From contig JADGPL010000005.1 of NCBI GenBank assembly GCA_017882455.1, forward strand, positions 1 to 64,000: DNA of 64,000 nucleotides, read 5' to 3'. The notes beneath the pieces are model-generated. The model saw nothing but the letters and a program-made list of their open reading frames with translations. It had not been told where the DNA came from and ran no database searches. This DNA is from Solirubrobacteraceae bacterium (GTDB lineage Bacteria > Actinomycetota > Thermoleophilia > Solirubrobacterales > Solirubrobacteraceae). Shown piece after piece: positions 1-12,010 of the stretch; within the stretch, counting starts at the first letter, position 1, and every line of letters starts with the position of its first letter. Position numbers and translations under genes: made by a program.

Positions 1-119
1 TGCCCTCACATCTGCTCCAGGGAAGCCCCCGTCCCGATCAGCCGAAGCTACGACCCGGACCGGACGGCTACCCACACGCAGTTTCATGCCAGTAGCTCGA
101 CTGACCGACCAGCGTCATC

Positions 120-153
120 GGCGCGCCAGGCCCCAAGCCGGTCCTGGCGCGCC
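120..153 (-). terminator. Hairpin downstream of clpB
   Basis: An 11-bp perfect inverted repeat (GGCGCGCCAGG at 120-130, CCTGGCGCGCC at 143-153) with a 12-nt loop lies 44 bases past the clpB stop on the leftward strand. It could end the chaperone operon, but no T-run follows, so intrinsic termination is uncertain. The remaining bases 1-119 hold no gene that I can support. Confidence 0.4.
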
Positions 154-197
154 AAGGCGTGGGCAAGCGGTACTCAAGCGATGCTCACTTTGGCCGG

Positions 198-2849
<2,652 letters not shown>

Positions 2850-2852
2850 CTC

Positions 2853-3368
2853 TTACGACCTCTTTGGCGGGTTGCGAAACGGTGAGCGGGCATCGGCGGC
2901 GCGCACGAGCTCGAGGGGACCGCGATACGGAACGGTCAGCTCGGCGCGAAAGGAGCGGCGCACCTGCTCGAGCTCTTCGGCCAGGCGCACCTGCGCCTGC
3001 AGCGCCTCGAGCTCGATCTCCTCGATGCGCGCGTGCATGCTCTCGATCTCCTCCTCCAGCCGCAGCACGCGCTCGACGCCAGCGAGGTTGAGGCCGAGCT
3101 CGGCGGTCATCTCCTGGATGCGCCTGAGCTTCTCCACGTCCTCCTGGGAGTAGAGCCGCGTGCCCTTGGACGAGCGCTTCGGCTCGATCAGGCCGCGCGC
3201 CTCGTACATGCGCAGCGTCTGCGGGTGCAGGTTGGCGAGCTCCGCGGCCACCGAGATCATGAACACGCCGCGGTCGGTCTCGACCTCCACGCGCGTGACC
3301 GTCGGGATCCGGCGTTCGGAGGGGCGGCGTGGGACTGGCGCAGTCGCGCCGTCGCCGTTCATCGACAT
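2853..3368 (-). CDS. hspR: Heat-shock repressor HspR (MerR family)
   Basis: Predicted repressor of the chaperone operon. A MerR-type winged helix lies at about 37-105 (the recognition region reads LHPQTLRMYEARGLI), followed by a coiled coil rich in Glu/Leu, as in actinobacterial HspR. HspR is known in Streptomyces and Mycobacterium to bind HAIR sites upstream of dnaK with DnaK as co-repressor, giving a feedback loop. The position between dnaJ and clpB matches that arrangement. The start overlaps the dnaJ stop by one base (TGATG). The N-terminal about 30 residues are Pro/Arg-rich and may be disordered. Confidence 0.93.
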   Translation of the reverse strand: MSMNGDGATAPVPRRPSERRIPTVTRVEVETDRGVFMISVAAELANLHPQTLRMYEARGLIEPKRSSKGTRLYSQEDVEKLRRIQEMTAELGLNLAGVERVLRLEEEIESMHARIEEIELEALQAQVRLAEELEQVRRSFRAELTVPYRGPLELVRAADARSPFRNPPKRS

Positions 3369-4540
3369 CAGCTCTCACCCCCCTTGCCCGCGCCATGCGA
3401 GGACTCCTCCTGCGCCTGCGAGCCGGCGCCGTTGGGGAAGAGCCCAGCGCGGGGGTTGGCGGCGCCCATCGACTTGGACAGCTCCTCCACGGCCTGCTGC
3501 TGCTCCTCGCTCAGGTCCTGGGGGACGTCGATCACGAAGCGGTAGTGGATGTCGCCGCGCCCACCGCCGCTGCCGAGCTTCGGCGGCCCCTCGCCGCGCA
3601 GCCGCTGGACGGTGCCGTGGGGGGTGCCCGGCCGCACGCGCAGGGTCTTGGTCCCGTTGAGGGTCGGCACCTGCACCTCGGCGCCGCGCAGCGCCTCGGG
3701 GATCGTGAGCGGCACCTCGACCTCGAGATTGTCGCCCTTGCGTGTGAAGAGAGGGGACGGCGTCACGTGCGTGATCAGATACAGGTCGCCGGGAGGGCCG
3801 CCGTTGCGACCCGGCTCGCCCTTGCCAGCCAGGCGTATGCGGCTGCCGTCGCGCACTCCCGCCGGAATGTTCACGCGCAGGCGCTTGACCGTGCGCACGG
3901 CGCCGCTGCCCTGGCAGGTCGGGCAGGGATCCTCGATCACGGTGCCTGCGCCGCCGCAGCGCGAGCAGGGCTGGGAGATCGAGAACATCCCCTGGCCCTG
4001 CGTCTCGATGCCGCGACCCTCGCAACGGGGGCACACGGATGGCGTGGTTCCGGGCTTGGCGCCGGTCCCGCGACAGGTCGAGCAGGTCTCGTGCATGGGC
4101 ACCTGCAGCGGAACCTGTGCACCGGCCACCGCCTGGTCGAAGGTGATCGAGACCTGCGCCTCGAGGTCCGCTCCCTTTTCGGACCGCGGCTTGGTGCGCA
4201 CGCGCCTGCCGCTGGCCGACCCGCCGAACAGGTTGGACAGGATGTCGCCCATCGAGGAGGCGTCGAAGTCGAAGTTGCCGAAGCCGCCGAAGCCGCCGTC
4301 GGGACCCGCCCCCGTGGTGAACGGACCGGTTCCGCTGTCGTACTGCTTGCGCTTCTCCGGGTCACCCAGGACGTCGTGGGCCTGGGAGATCTCCTTGAAG
4401 CGCGCCTCGGCGTTCTTGTCGTCGGGGTTGCGGTCGGGGTGGTACTGGCGCGCGAGCTTGCGATAGGCCTTCTTGATGTCCTCGGCGCTGGCCTTCTTGT
4501 CGACCCCGAGCGTCTTGTAGTAGTCGGGACGCGTTGCCAT
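3368..4540 (-). CDS. dnaJ: Co-chaperone DnaJ (Hsp40, type I)
   Basis: Stimulates DnaK ATPase and delivers unfolded substrates. All type I parts are visible in 390 residues: J domain with HPD at 34-36, Gly/Phe-rich linker (about 70-108), a zinc region with four CxxC pairs (C153/C156, C170/C173, C192/C195, C206/C209), and the C-terminal substrate domains. It lies 15 bases after grpE and overlaps hspR by one base. Actinobacteria often carry two DnaJ proteins (DnaJ1 in the dnaK operon, DnaJ2 near hrcA); by position this is the dnaK-linked one. Confidence 0.97.
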   Translation of the reverse strand: MATRPDYYKTLGVDKKASAEDIKKAYRKLARQYHPDRNPDDKNAEARFKEISQAHDVLGDPEKRKQYDSGTGPFTTGAGPDGGFGGFGNFDFDASSMGDILSNLFGGSASGRRVRTKPRSEKGADLEAQVSITFDQAVAGAQVPLQVPMHETCSTCRGTGAKPGTTPSVCPRCEGRGIETQGQGMFSISQPCSRCGGAGTVIEDPCPTCQGSGAVRTVKRLRVNIPAGVRDGSRIRLAGKGEPGRNGGPPGDLYLITHVTPSPLFTRKGDNLEVEVPLTIPEALRGAEVQVPTLNGTKTLRVRPGTPHGTVQRLRGEGPPKLGSGGGRGDIHYRFVIDVPQDLSEEQQQAVEELSKSMGAANPRAGLFPNGAGSQAQEESSHGAGKGGES

Positions 4541-4555
4541 CCGTTTCCTTTCGGC

Positions 4556-5173
4556 CTATGCCGCCACGACCACGCGCGCCGGCCGGATGATGCCCGCCCC
4601 GAGCCTGTAGCCGGGCTGGTAGACCTCCACGACCGTGCCGCTCGCCTGTCCGTCGGGCGCCTCGGCGGTCGCCACCGCCTCGTGCAGGGTCGGGTCGAAG
4701 GTCTCGCCGGCCGGGGAGAACGACTCGATCCCGGCCCGCGCCAGCGCCGCGTCCAATTCCGAGCGCACGAGGCGCACGCCCTGGAGCAGCGGATCGTCAG
4801 CGGCAGCCGCGCCGAGCGCGCGGTCGAGGTTGTCGAGCGCCGGGAGCAGCTCCTTGGCGAGCGAGCTCGCTCCGCGCTCTTGAGCGGCCCTCGCCTCCTT
4901 GGCCATGCGCTTGCGGTAGTTCTCGAAGTCCGCCTGCGTGCGCTGGGCGAGCGCCAGGTACTCGTCGCGCTGAGCCGCCGTCCTGACGAGCTCACCGTGT
5001 GCCCCGAATGGGGTATCGAGGTCGTCCTCGATCTCGGCCGCCTCGTCGACGTCCACGCTCGTCACGGCCTCAGGCGCCTCCGGGCTCTCCGCCTCGGGCG
5101 CAGGCGCGAGCGCGCCGTCCCCCGGCGCCGAGGCGTCGGGGGACTGCTCCACGGTGGGGTTGATGTCGGTCAT
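4556..5173 (-). CDS. grpE: Nucleotide exchange factor GrpE
   Basis: Releases ADP from DnaK. The 205-residue product has an acidic, low-complexity N-terminus (1-55), a long helix with heptad character (about 60-110, including RTQADFENYRKRM, the GrpE family signature), and a C-terminal beta domain ending in the typical GYRLGAGIIRPARVVVA segment. It is six bases downstream of dnaK and 15 upstream of dnaJ, which supports one transcript. Confidence 0.96.
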   Translation of the reverse strand: MTDINPTVEQSPDASAPGDGALAPAPEAESPEAPEAVTSVDVDEAAEIEDDLDTPFGAHGELVRTAAQRDEYLALAQRTQADFENYRKRMAKEARAAQERGASSLAKELLPALDNLDRALGAAAADDPLLQGVRLVRSELDAALARAGIESFSPAGETFDPTLHEAVATAEAPDGQASGTVVEVYQPGYRLGAGIIRPARVVVAA

Positions 5174-5179
5174 CTGGCC

Positions 5180-7096
5180 CTAGACCTTCGGCTCGTCGAC
5201 GACCTCTGCGTCCACCACGTCCTCCTCATCGGAGGATGCGGCGCCGGCGTCACCGTCGGGCGCGCCGCCGTTGCCGGCGGCCGCGGCCTGCTCCTGGGCC
5301 TGCTGGTACATGGCCTCGGAGACAGCGTGGAAGGCCGTCTGCAGCGCCTCGGCCTTGGCGTTGATCGCTGCGGCGTCGTCGGCCTCGAGCACCTCGCGGA
5401 CCTCCTTGATCGCCTCCTCGATGCGACCCTTGGAGTCCACGTCCACCTGGTCTCCCAGGTCGGCCAGCTGGCGCTCGGCCTGGTAGGCCGCGTTCTCGGC
5501 GTTGTTGCGCGCCTCTGCCAGCTCGCGTGCGCGACGGTCGTCCTCGGCGTGGGACTCGGCGTCGGTGACCATGTTCTTGATCTCCTCGTCCGAGAGACCC
5601 GAGCCGGCCTTGATCTCGATCTTCTGCTCCTTGCCCGTCCCGAGGTCCTTGGCCGAGACGTTGAGGATGCCGTTGGCGTCGATGTCGAAGGCGACCTCGA
5701 CCTGCGGGATGCCACGCGGCGCCGGCGGGATGCCGGTCAGCTGGAACTTGCCGAGCGACTTGTTGTACTGAGCCATCTCGCGCTCGCCCTGCAGGACGTG
5801 GATCTCCACCGAGGGCTGGTTGTCCTCGGCCGTGGAGAAGACCTCGCCCTTGCGTGTCGGGATCGTGGTGTTGCGCTCGATCAGCTTGGTCATGACTCCG
5901 CCCTTGGTCTCGATGCCGAGGGTCAGCGGGGTCACGTCCAGCAGCAGCACGTCCTTGACGTCGCCGGCGAGCACGCCCGCCTGGATGGCGGCGCCGACGG
6001 CGACCACCTCATCGGGGTTCACGCCACGGTGGGGCTCTTTGCCGGTCAGCTCTTTGACCTTCTCCTGCACGGCCGGCGAGCGCGTCATCCCGCCCACGAG
6101 CACGATGTGGTCGATCTCCTTGACGCCCTTGTTTTTGGCGTCATCCATCGCCTGGCGCACCGGCGCGACCACGCGATCGAGCAGATCCGCGGTCAACTCG
6201 GCGAGCTTGGCGCGGGTGAGGCGCGTGTCGAGGTGCTTGGGCCCAGAGGCATCGGCCGTGATGAACGGCAGGTTGATCTGGGTCTCCTGCGTGGTCGAGA
6301 GCTCGATCTTCGCCTTCTCGGCCGCCTCGTAGAGACGCTGGAGCGCCATCGGGTCGGCAGAGAGGTCGATGCCCTGGCTGCGCTTGAACTCGGCCACCAA
6401 AGAGTCCACGATCGCCTTGTCGAAGTTGTCGCCGCCGAGGTGGTTGTCACCGGCGGTGGACTTCACCTCGAAGACCCCATCGCCGATCTCGAGCACGGAC
6501 ACGTCGAAGGTGCCGCCGCCGAGATCGAAGACGAGGATCGTCTGGTCGGACTCCTTGTCGAGGCCATAGGCCAGCGAGGCGGCCGTGGGCTCGTTGATGA
6601 TGCGCTTGACGTCCAGCCCGGCGATCTTGCCGGCGTCCTTGGTGGCCTGGCGCTGGTCGTCGTTGAAGTACGCGGGGACCGTGATCACCGCAGAATCGAC
6701 CGGCTCGCCCAGGTAGGCTTCGGCGTCGGTCTTGAGCTTCTGCAGGATCATCGCCGAGATCTCAGGGGGCGAGAACTGCTCGCTGTTGGCTTCCACGCGG
6801 GCGTCGCCGTTGGGTCCGGAGACGACCTTGTAGGGGACGATCGACTCCTCCTCGCGGACCTCGGCCTCCTTGCGGCCCATGAAGCGCTTGATCGAGAAGA
6901 TCGTGTTCTGCGGGTTGGTGACGGCCTGGCGCTTGGCGACAGTGCCGACGAGGCGCTCGCCCGAGGGCGCGAACGCCACGACCGACGGCGTGGTGCGCCC
7001 GCCCTCGGCGTTCTCGATCACGGTCGGCTCGCCACCCTCGAGCACGGCCATGCACGAGTTCGTCGTGCCGAGGTCGATGCCTATGGTCTTGGCCAT
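5180..7096 (-). CDS. dnaK: Chaperone DnaK (Hsp70)
   Basis: Central ATP-driven chaperone. The 638-residue protein begins with the phosphate-binding motif [10 protein letters not shown], has the second phosphate loop [17 protein letters not shown] near 195, the linker region [10 protein letters not shown] near 360, and a C-terminal acidic tail ([11 protein letters not shown]) typical of bacterial DnaK. First gene of the operon; ATG is preceded at about nine bases by AAGGAG. A sigma-70-like promoter lies about 45 bases upstream. Length and motifs match housekeeping DnaK throughout, with no missing catalytic element. Confidence 0.98.
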   Translation of the reverse strand: MAKTIGIDLGTTNSCMAVLEGGEPTVIENAEGGRTTPSVVAFAPSGERLVGTVAKRQAVTNPQNTIFSIKRFMGRKEAEVREEESIVPYKVVSGPNGDARVEANSEQFSPPEISAMILQKLKTDAEAYLGEPVDSAVITVPAYFNDDQRQATKDAGKIAGLDVKRIINEPTAASLAYGLDKESDQTILVFDLGGGTFDVSVLEIGDGVFEVKSTAGDNHLGGDNFDKAIVDSLVAEFKRSQGIDLSADPMALQRLYEAAEKAKIELSTTQETQINLPFITADASGPKHLDTRLTRAKLAELTADLLDRVVAPVRQAMDDAKNKGVKEIDHIVLVGGMTRSPAVQEKVKELTGKEPHRGVNPDEVVAVGAAIQAGVLAGDVKDVLLLDVTPLTLGIETKGGVMTKLIERNTTIPTRKGEVFSTAEDNQPSVEIHVLQGEREMAQYNKSLGKFQLTGIPPAPRGIPQVEVAFDIDANGILNVSAKDLGTGKEQKIEIKAGSGLSDEEIKNMVTDAESHAEDDRRARELAEARNNAENAAYQAERQLADLGDQVDVDSKGRIEEAIKEVREVLEADDAAAINAKAEALQTAFHAVSEAMYQQAQEQAAAAGNGGAPDGDAGAASSDEEDVVDAEVVDEPKV

Positions 7097-7138
7097 GTGG
7101 GAATGCTCCTTCTAATACGCTTTATAAATCTAAGTGAG

Positions 7139-7177
7139 ATTGTGGCAGATTTCCTGTCGGGCTTCAAGCGTGTTGAA
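7139..7177 (-). promoter_or_regulatory. dnaK operon promoter with overlapping inverted repeat
   Basis: Reading leftward: -35 TTGAAG (7167-7162), 17-base spacer, -10 CACAAT (7144-7139), then an AT-rich leader to the dnaK Shine-Dalgarno. The inverted repeat TTCAA-N5-TTGAA (7163-7177) covers the -35 box. HspR operators in other actinobacteria have the form CTTGAGT-N7-ACTCAAG; this one is at best a degenerate version, so HspR binding here is an inference. No CIRCE element was seen. Confidence 0.5.
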
Positions 7178-7292
7178 CGTGTGCGCAGCGGCTCAAAGGC
7201 TCGTGGCGCCGGACCAGCAATGCATCCGTATACCGCCGCAGCATGTACCGACTGGTCCGATGACCGCCCCCTTTAGGCGGTACCGTGTCTGC

Positions 7293-7943
7293 ATGAACGT
7301 CACGGAGCCCGTGAAGCCGCGGCTGCGCGGCGTGCTTCACGAGTACGCCTTCTTCATCTCGCTCGCCTGCGGACTGGCGCTGATCCTGGCGGCGTCTGAC
7401 GGGCGCGCACGCCTCGCCGCCGTGATCTACGCGGTGGCGCTGTCCGGCCTGCTGGGAACCAGCGCGCTCTACCACCGTGTGACCTGGCGGCCGAAGGCGC
7501 GGCGCTGGATGCGCCGGCTGGACCACTCGATGATCTTCGTGCTGATCGCCGGCACCTACACGCCCGTCGCCCTGCTCGCCCTGAAGGGCTCGCTGGCGAG
7601 CATGATCCTGATCGTGCTGTGGGCGGGCGCCCTCGGCGGCGTGATCTTCAAGCTCCTGTGGATCGACGCTCCGAAGTGGCTGTTCGCGGCCGTCTACGTG
7701 GCGCTCGGCCTGGCCACGGCCGCGGTCATGGGCGAGCTTCCTGCCACGATCGGCTGGCTCGGCGTCGCCGGCCTCGCCGGCGGCGGCCTGCTGTACGTGG
7801 TCGGCGCCGTCGTCTACGCGAGCGGGCGGCCGAACCCGTGGCCCAAGGTCTTCGGCTATCACGAGGTCTTCCACACGCTCGTGATCGCTGCCGCCGCGCT
7901 GCACTTCGCGGTCATCGCCTTCGCGGTGCTCCCGCGGGGCTGA
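7293..7943 (+). CDS. Hemolysin III / PAQR-family membrane protein
   Basis: Integral membrane protein of the HlyIII/PAQR (YqfA) family, 216 residues, seven predicted membrane segments. Family marks are present: an N-terminal H-E-Y segment after TM0 (LHEYAFFISLACG), S-x3-H in TSALYHRVTW, the D-H-S motif in MRRLDHSMIFVLIAGTYTP, and the C-terminal HEVFHTLVIAAAALH, which together form the putative metal site. The ATG at 7293 gives the family's usual length. Despite the name, most bacterial members have no shown haemolytic role; function is likely membrane or lipid homeostasis, unproven. It overlaps the 3' end of the facing endonuclease gene by 32 bases. Confidence 0.88.
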   Translation: MNVTEPVKPRLRGVLHEYAFFISLACGLALILAASDGRARLAAVIYAVALSGLLGTSALYHRVTWRPKARRWMRRLDHSMIFVLIAGTYTPVALLALKGSLASMILIVLWAGALGGVIFKLLWIDAPKWLFAAVYVALGLATAAVMGELPATIGWLGVAGLAGGGLLYVVGAVVYASGRPNPWPKVFGYHEVFHTLVIAAAALHFAVIAFAVLPRG

Positions 7944-8652
7944 ACAGCTCGCGGCTCGGACACATGCGCGCAAGCGCGCACTCGCCGCAGGCGGGGGAGC
8001 GCGCGTGACAGGTGCGCCGCCCGTGGCGCAGGAGGTTCACGTGCAGCTCGAGCTCCTGCCCGGGCGGGGTCAGCGCCAGCATCTCGTCGTGGAGCTCCTC
8101 GAACGGCGCACCTGTGCGCAGCAGGGCGAGGCGGGCACCGACCCTTGAGACATGGGTGTCGACGGGGACGTCGCGCAGCCCGTATGAGAAGAGCAGCACG
8201 CAGGCGGCCGTCTTTCGTCCGACCCCGGGCAGCGCCGTCAGGTAGTCGCGCGCCTGCTCGAGCGGCACGCGCGCCAGCCAGTCCAGCGACAGCTCGTGCC
8301 GGGGGTCCCTCGGGTCGGCCGTGATCGCCCGCAGGATCGCCTGGATGCGCGCCGACTTGACCTTGGAGATCCCCCCAGGGCGGATCGCCTCCTCGACCTC
8401 CTCGAGGGGAGCGTCGCGCACCTGCTCCCACGTCGGCAGACGGGTGCGCAGGCGCAGGAAGGCGACGTCGCGGTTGCGGTCGTTGGTGGACTGCGAGAGG
8501 ACCGTGAGGACGAGCTCGGCGATCGGGTGTCCGTGGGGGGCCATCAGCGGGGCGCCGTAGACCTCGCGCAGCCGTTCCCGGATCCGCAGCACACGAGCGC
8601 GCGTGGGCGCGGTCCACTGCGAGCGCTTCACGATCGGGGCTCGCTCGGGCAC
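7912..8652 (-). CDS. nth: Endonuclease III-family DNA glycosylase
   Basis: Base-excision-repair glycosylase/AP lyase of the HhH-GPD family. The helix-hairpin-helix LPGVGRKTA carries the catalytic lysine K147, the second catalytic residue is D165 in VDTHV, and a [4Fe-4S] cluster motif C215-x6-C222-x2-C225-x5-C231 is complete. The usual LSAQTTD segment reads LSQSTND here, as in several actinobacterial Nth-like enzymes, so substrate range may differ from E. coli Nth. It is divergent from the alpha/beta hydrolase gene and tail-overlaps the HlyIII gene. Confidence 0.92.
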   Translation of the reverse strand: MPERAPIVKRSQWTAPTRARVLRIRERLREVYGAPLMAPHGHPIAELVLTVLSQSTNDRNRDVAFLRLRTRLPTWEQVRDAPLEEVEEAIRPGGISKVKSARIQAILRAITADPRDPRHELSLDWLARVPLEQARDYLTALPGVGRKTAACVLLFSYGLRDVPVDTHVSRVGARLALLRTGAPFEELHDEMLALTPPGQELELHVNLLRHGRRTCHARSPACGECALARMCPSRELFSPAGAPRRR

Positions 8653-8696
8653 CGCACCACGGTAACCGCCGAGGAGCGCACCTATATCCTCGCCCG

Positions 8697-9515
8697 ATGG
8701 TCGAGGTCAACGAGCACCGAGGCGAGATCGACGGGCTGCCGGTCTTCTGGCGCAGCGCGCCCAGTCCCGAGGGAGCCGCGGTCCCGCTCTACCTCCACGG
8801 CGTGCCCACGAGCTCCGATGACTGGCTGGCGTTCCTGCAGCGCGGCGGCGGCCTCGCCCCCGACCTTCCCGGCTTCGGGCGCTCGGGCAAGCCGGGATCG
8901 CGGCAGTACACCATCGCCGAGTACGACCGCTTCATCGAGCGCTTCATCGACGAGCTCGGCCTCGAGCGCGTATCGCTGCTCGTGCACGACTGGGGCGGCG
9001 TGGGATTGGCCTTCGCCCAGCGTCTGCCCGAGCGCGTGGAGCGCCTGGCGATCGTCAACGCCGTGCCGTTCCTGCCCGGCTATCGCTGGCAACGCACGGC
9101 GCGCATCTGGCGCACGCCCGGCCTCGGCGAGCTGGCGATGGGCACCACCAACCGCTTCACGCTGCGCCTGCTCTCCAGGGAGTCGAACGCGACTCCCGGG
9201 CCGATGCCCGAGGAGTGGATCGACAGCGTGCTCGCACACTTCGACCAGGGCACCCAGCGCGCGATCCTGCGCCTGTATCGCAGCTCGCCCCCCGAGGTGC
9301 TCGCGGCATCCGGTCAGAACCTGAACGCACTGGACATGCCGGCCCTGGTCGCGTGGGGCATGCAGGACCCCTACATACCCAACCGCTTCGCCCGCGCCTA
9401 CGCCGAGGTGCTCCCGCACGCCGAGCTGCTCGAGCTCGCCGACGCGGGGCACTGGCCGTGGCTGGATCGTCCCGATCTCGTGGAGCGGCTGGTGGACTTC
9501 CTGAGCGGCGAGTGA
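8697..9515 (+). CDS. Alpha/beta hydrolase, haloalkane dehalogenase/epoxide hydrolase type
   Basis: Soluble alpha/beta hydrolase of 272 residues. The nucleophile is an aspartate, D98 in VHDWGG, the pattern of haloalkane dehalogenases and epoxide hydrolases rather than serine esterases; the oxyanion segment is LYLHGVPTSSDDW (31-43) and the catalytic histidine is near H252 in AGHWPW. The real substrate cannot be read from sequence. The stop overlaps the GTG of the following membrane-protein gene (GTGA), so the two are probably co-transcribed. Confidence 0.85.
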   Translation: MVEVNEHRGEIDGLPVFWRSAPSPEGAAVPLYLHGVPTSSDDWLAFLQRGGGLAPDLPGFGRSGKPGSRQYTIAEYDRFIERFIDELGLERVSLLVHDWGGVGLAFAQRLPERVERLAIVNAVPFLPGYRWQRTARIWRTPGLGELAMGTTNRFTLRLLSRESNATPGPMPEEWIDSVLAHFDQGTQRAILRLYRSSPPEVLAASGQNLNALDMPALVAWGMQDPYIPNRFARAYAEVLPHAELLELADAGHWPWLDRPDLVERLVDFLSGE

Positions 9516-11182
9516 GCGAGCTCGCAGGCCGGGCGGGGTCGCTCACTCGCCGGGCGGGAGCTGGGCCACGCCGGCTGCCGCCGGCCTGGACGATCACGGC
9601 GGTCCTGGCCGTGGCCTACCTGATCATCGCGCCGTCCAGCCCGGACCTGGCCGCGGCCAGCTACCGCAGCGAACTGTTCGCGCGCAGCGGCTTCTCGCTG
9701 TGGGACAACTCGTGGTACGGCGGCCACCACCTGCTCGCCTATTCGGTGCTCGCGCCCGCGCTCGGCGCCGCGCTCGGCCCGCGGCTGGTGGCAGCGCTCT
9801 CGATGACGATCGCCACGGCGCTGTTCGCCGTGCTCATCGCGGGTCGCTTCCCGGCCCGCGCGACGCGACTGGCGAGCGCCTGGTTCGCCCTCGGGGCCGG
9901 CGTGGGGCTGCTCTCCAGCCGCGTGCCGTTCGACCTCGGCCTGGCGATCGGACTCGGCTCGCTGGTGCTCGCCCAGCGCCGGCTGCGCTGGGCTGCGCTC
10001 GCGCTCGCGGCGCTCTGCTCGCTGGCCAGCCCCGTCGCCGGAGCCTTCCTCGCGCTCGCCTTCCTCGCGTGGGCGCTGGCCGGGCCGCCACGTGGGTGGC
10101 CGGGCGTGTTGACGGCAGGCGCGCTCGCGCCGATCGCGCTGCTGACGCTGGCCTTCCCAGAAGGCGGCTCGCAGCCGTTCGTCGCCTCGGCCTTCTACCC
10201 GGCGCTCGTGGGCGTGATCGTGGTCGGAGCCCTGATCCCGCCCGAGCAGCGGGCGCTGCGCATCGGCGCGCTGCTCTACGGCCTGGCGCTCACCGGCTCC
10301 TACGTGCTGGACACGGCCGTGGGTGGCAACTCCGACCGCCTGGGATCGCTCGTCGCCGGGCCGCTCGCCGCGTGCCTTCTCGCCGGCGGGGCTAACGTCG
10401 CCAACGGGCCGACTCGCGCCCGCGCGCGCGGGCGCGCGAGTCGGCGCTGGGCGCTGATCGTGCTCGCGCCCTTCCTGCTCTACTGGCAGGCCAACGCCCC
10501 CGTCGCCGACTTCGCCGCCGCCTCCTCCGATCCGGGCGTCCACGCCTCCTACTACGCCCCCCTCCTGCGCGAGCTGCGCGCCCTGCGAGTCGGCTACTCG
10601 GCCCGTCCGGCACGGATCGAGGTCGTCCCCACGACCGACCACTGGGAGGCCCGCTGGGTCGCTCCGCACGTGCCCCTCGCGCGCGGCTGGGAGCGCCAGC
10701 TCGACAATCTGCGCAACGCCCTCTTCTACGAAGGACCCAAGCCGCTCGGCGCCGCGCGCTACCACGCCTGGCTGATGCAGAGCGCGGTCTCCTACGTCGC
10801 CCTGCCGGACGCGCCGCTCGACTACTCCGCCAAGGGCGAGGCGCACCTGCTGCGCGCCCGAGCGGCGCCCTACCTGCGGGAAGTCTGGCGCTCACGGCAC
10901 TGGCGCCTGTTCGCCGTCCTTGACCCGACCCCGCTGGCGCAGCCGCCGGCCGTCCTCGACAGCCTCGGGACCGACTCGCTGACCCTGTATGCGCCACGGC
11001 CCGGCGCCTACACGGTGCGAGTGCGCTTCACCCCCTACTGGGCGCTCGAGAGCGGCTCGGGCTGCGTCGCCCGGGCGCCCGGAGAATGGACCCGGATCAG
11101 CGCCCGCCGGGCGGGCAGCTTTCACCTGGTGATCCGCTTCTCGCTCGCTCGCACCCTCAGCCGTGGCCCTCGTTGCAGCTGA
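9512..11182 (+). CDS. Polytopic membrane protein, unrecognised (GT-C-like)
   Basis: Large hydrophobic protein of 556 residues with roughly ten membrane helices in the first 330 residues and a soluble C-terminal part of about 200 residues. The segment LWDNSWYGGHHLLAYSVLAP follows the first helix, a pattern also seen in uncharacterised actinobacterial membrane proteins with GT-C-like topology; I cannot assign a reaction. The GTG start at 9512 is chosen because it overlaps the hydrolase stop by four bases. A strong GC palindrome (10409-10444) lies in frame inside the gene and encodes an Arg/Ala-rich loop. Confidence 0.72.
   Translation: MSELAGRAGSLTRRAGAGPRRLPPAWTITAVLAVAYLIIAPSSPDLAAASYRSELFARSGFSLWDNSWYGGHHLLAYSVLAPALGAALGPRLVAALSMTIATALFAVLIAGRFPARATRLASAWFALGAGVGLLSSRVPFDLGLAIGLGSLVLAQRRLRWAALALAALCSLASPVAGAFLALAFLAWALAGPPRGWPGVLTAGALAPIALLTLAFPEGGSQPFVASAFYPALVGVIVVGALIPPEQRALRIGALLYGLALTGSYVLDTAVGGNSDRLGSLVAGPLAACLLAGGANVANGPTRARARGRASRRWALIVLAPFLLYWQANAPVADFAAASSDPGVHASYYAPLLRELRALRVGYSARPARIEVVPTTDHWEARWVAPHVPLARGWERQLDNLRNALFYEGPKPLGAARYHAWLMQSAVSYVALPDAPLDYSAKGEAHLLRARAAPYLREVWRSRHWRLFAVLDPTPLAQPPAVLDSLGTDSLTLYAPRPGAYTVRVRFTPYWALESGSGCVARAPGEWTRISARRAGSFHLVIRFSLARTLSRGPRCS
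10409..10444. repeat. GACTCGCGC-type palindrome inside a CDS
   Basis: Outer arms CCGACTCGCGC (10409-10419) and GCGCGAGTCGG (10434-10444) pair perfectly over 11 bp around a GC-only centre that is itself self-complementary. The same GACTCGCGC/GCGCGAGTC arms recur at 21575-21600 and, minus one base, at 32945-32976. Here it is read through in frame by the membrane-protein gene. Confidence 0.6.
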
Positions 11183-11205
11183 GCATGGTCTAGGCTTACT
11201 CCGCG

Positions 11206-11997
11206 ATGGTCGCCCGCGCTCGTCTCCTGCAGGCGCGCGTCCTGCCGCACGGTTGGCTGGATGCGTTGCGGCAGGTCTCCCTCTTCGCCGCCGCCTACGT
11301 CGCCTACCGGCTCGTGCGGGGATTGGTCGAGGGTAACGCCAACGCGGCCTTCGCCCACGCCAACGACCTGATCTCGCTCGAGCGGACGTTGCACCTGTTC
11401 GTCGAGCCCTCGATCCAGGCATGGGCGTCGGGCAGTCACGTGCTGATGGTGGCCGCCAGCTGGCTGTACGTGAACGCGCAGACGTCCGTCACGATCGCCG
11501 CCCTGCTCTACCTGTACCTGCGCCACAACCGCAACTTCTACTTCGTGCGCAACATGTTCATGATCGCCATGGCGATCGCGCTCGTGGCCTACACGGTCTT
11601 CCCGACCGCGCCGCCGCGCTTCATGCCCGAGTGGGGATTCATCGACACTGTCTCGGACCTCACAGGCGTGCACGTCTCGCACCAGAGCGCGATGGCCACC
11701 GCGCTGTTCAACCCCTACGCGGCCGTGCCCTCGATGCACGTGGCCTTCGCGCTGATGATCGGCTGGCCGCTGGCGCGCCTGTCGCGCAGGCGGGTCGTGA
11801 AGGCGCTGTGGATGCTCTATCCGCTGCTGATGGCCTTCGTGATCATCGTGACCGCCAACCACTTCATCTTCGACGCGCTGCTCGGCGCGCTGACGGCCGG
11901 CGCCTCGGCCTACGGCGCCATCTGGCTCGCCCGCGCCCGACCCGCCGTGTGGCGCTTCTCGACGGTATCTCCCGCCCGACTCACCCCGAGCGGCTGA
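11206..11997 (+). CDS. PAP2 / Aur1-type inositolphosphotransferase-like membrane enzyme
   Basis: Membrane enzyme of the PAP2 superfamily, 263 residues, about six helices. The catalytic signature is visible: YTVFPTAPPRF (129-139), AAVPSMHVAFAL with H178, and TANHFIFDALLGA with H219. This spacing matches the PAP2_3 group that includes yeast inositol phosphorylceramide synthase Aur1 and related bacterial phosphotransferases. The next genes make CDP-alcohol-derived phospholipid and inositol phosphate, so a role in inositol-lipid metabolism is plausible, but a simple lipid phosphatase cannot be excluded. Confidence 0.82.
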   Translation: MVARARLLQARVLPHGWLDALRQVSLFAAAYVAYRLVRGLVEGNANAAFAHANDLISLERTLHLFVEPSIQAWASGSHVLMVAASWLYVNAQTSVTIAALLYLYLRHNRNFYFVRNMFMIAMAIALVAYTVFPTAPPRFMPEWGFIDTVSDLTGVHVSHQSAMATALFNPYAAVPSMHVAFALMIGWPLARLSRRRVVKALWMLYPLLMAFVIIVTANHFIFDALLGALTAGASAYGAIWLARARPAVWRFSTVSPARLTPSG

Positions 11998-12010
11998 GAG
12001 CCGAGACCCG

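Noticed and set aside
3329-7276. 1315-residue open frame on the + strand across the chaperone operon
   Set aside because: Antisense shadow of dnaJ-grpE-dnaK produced by high GC; composition is Leu/Gly/Arg/His-rich without domains.
7097-7292. CIRCE element for HrcA control of dnaK
   Set aside because: No TTAGCACTC-N9-GAGTGCTAA or close variant; HspR in the operon explains control better.
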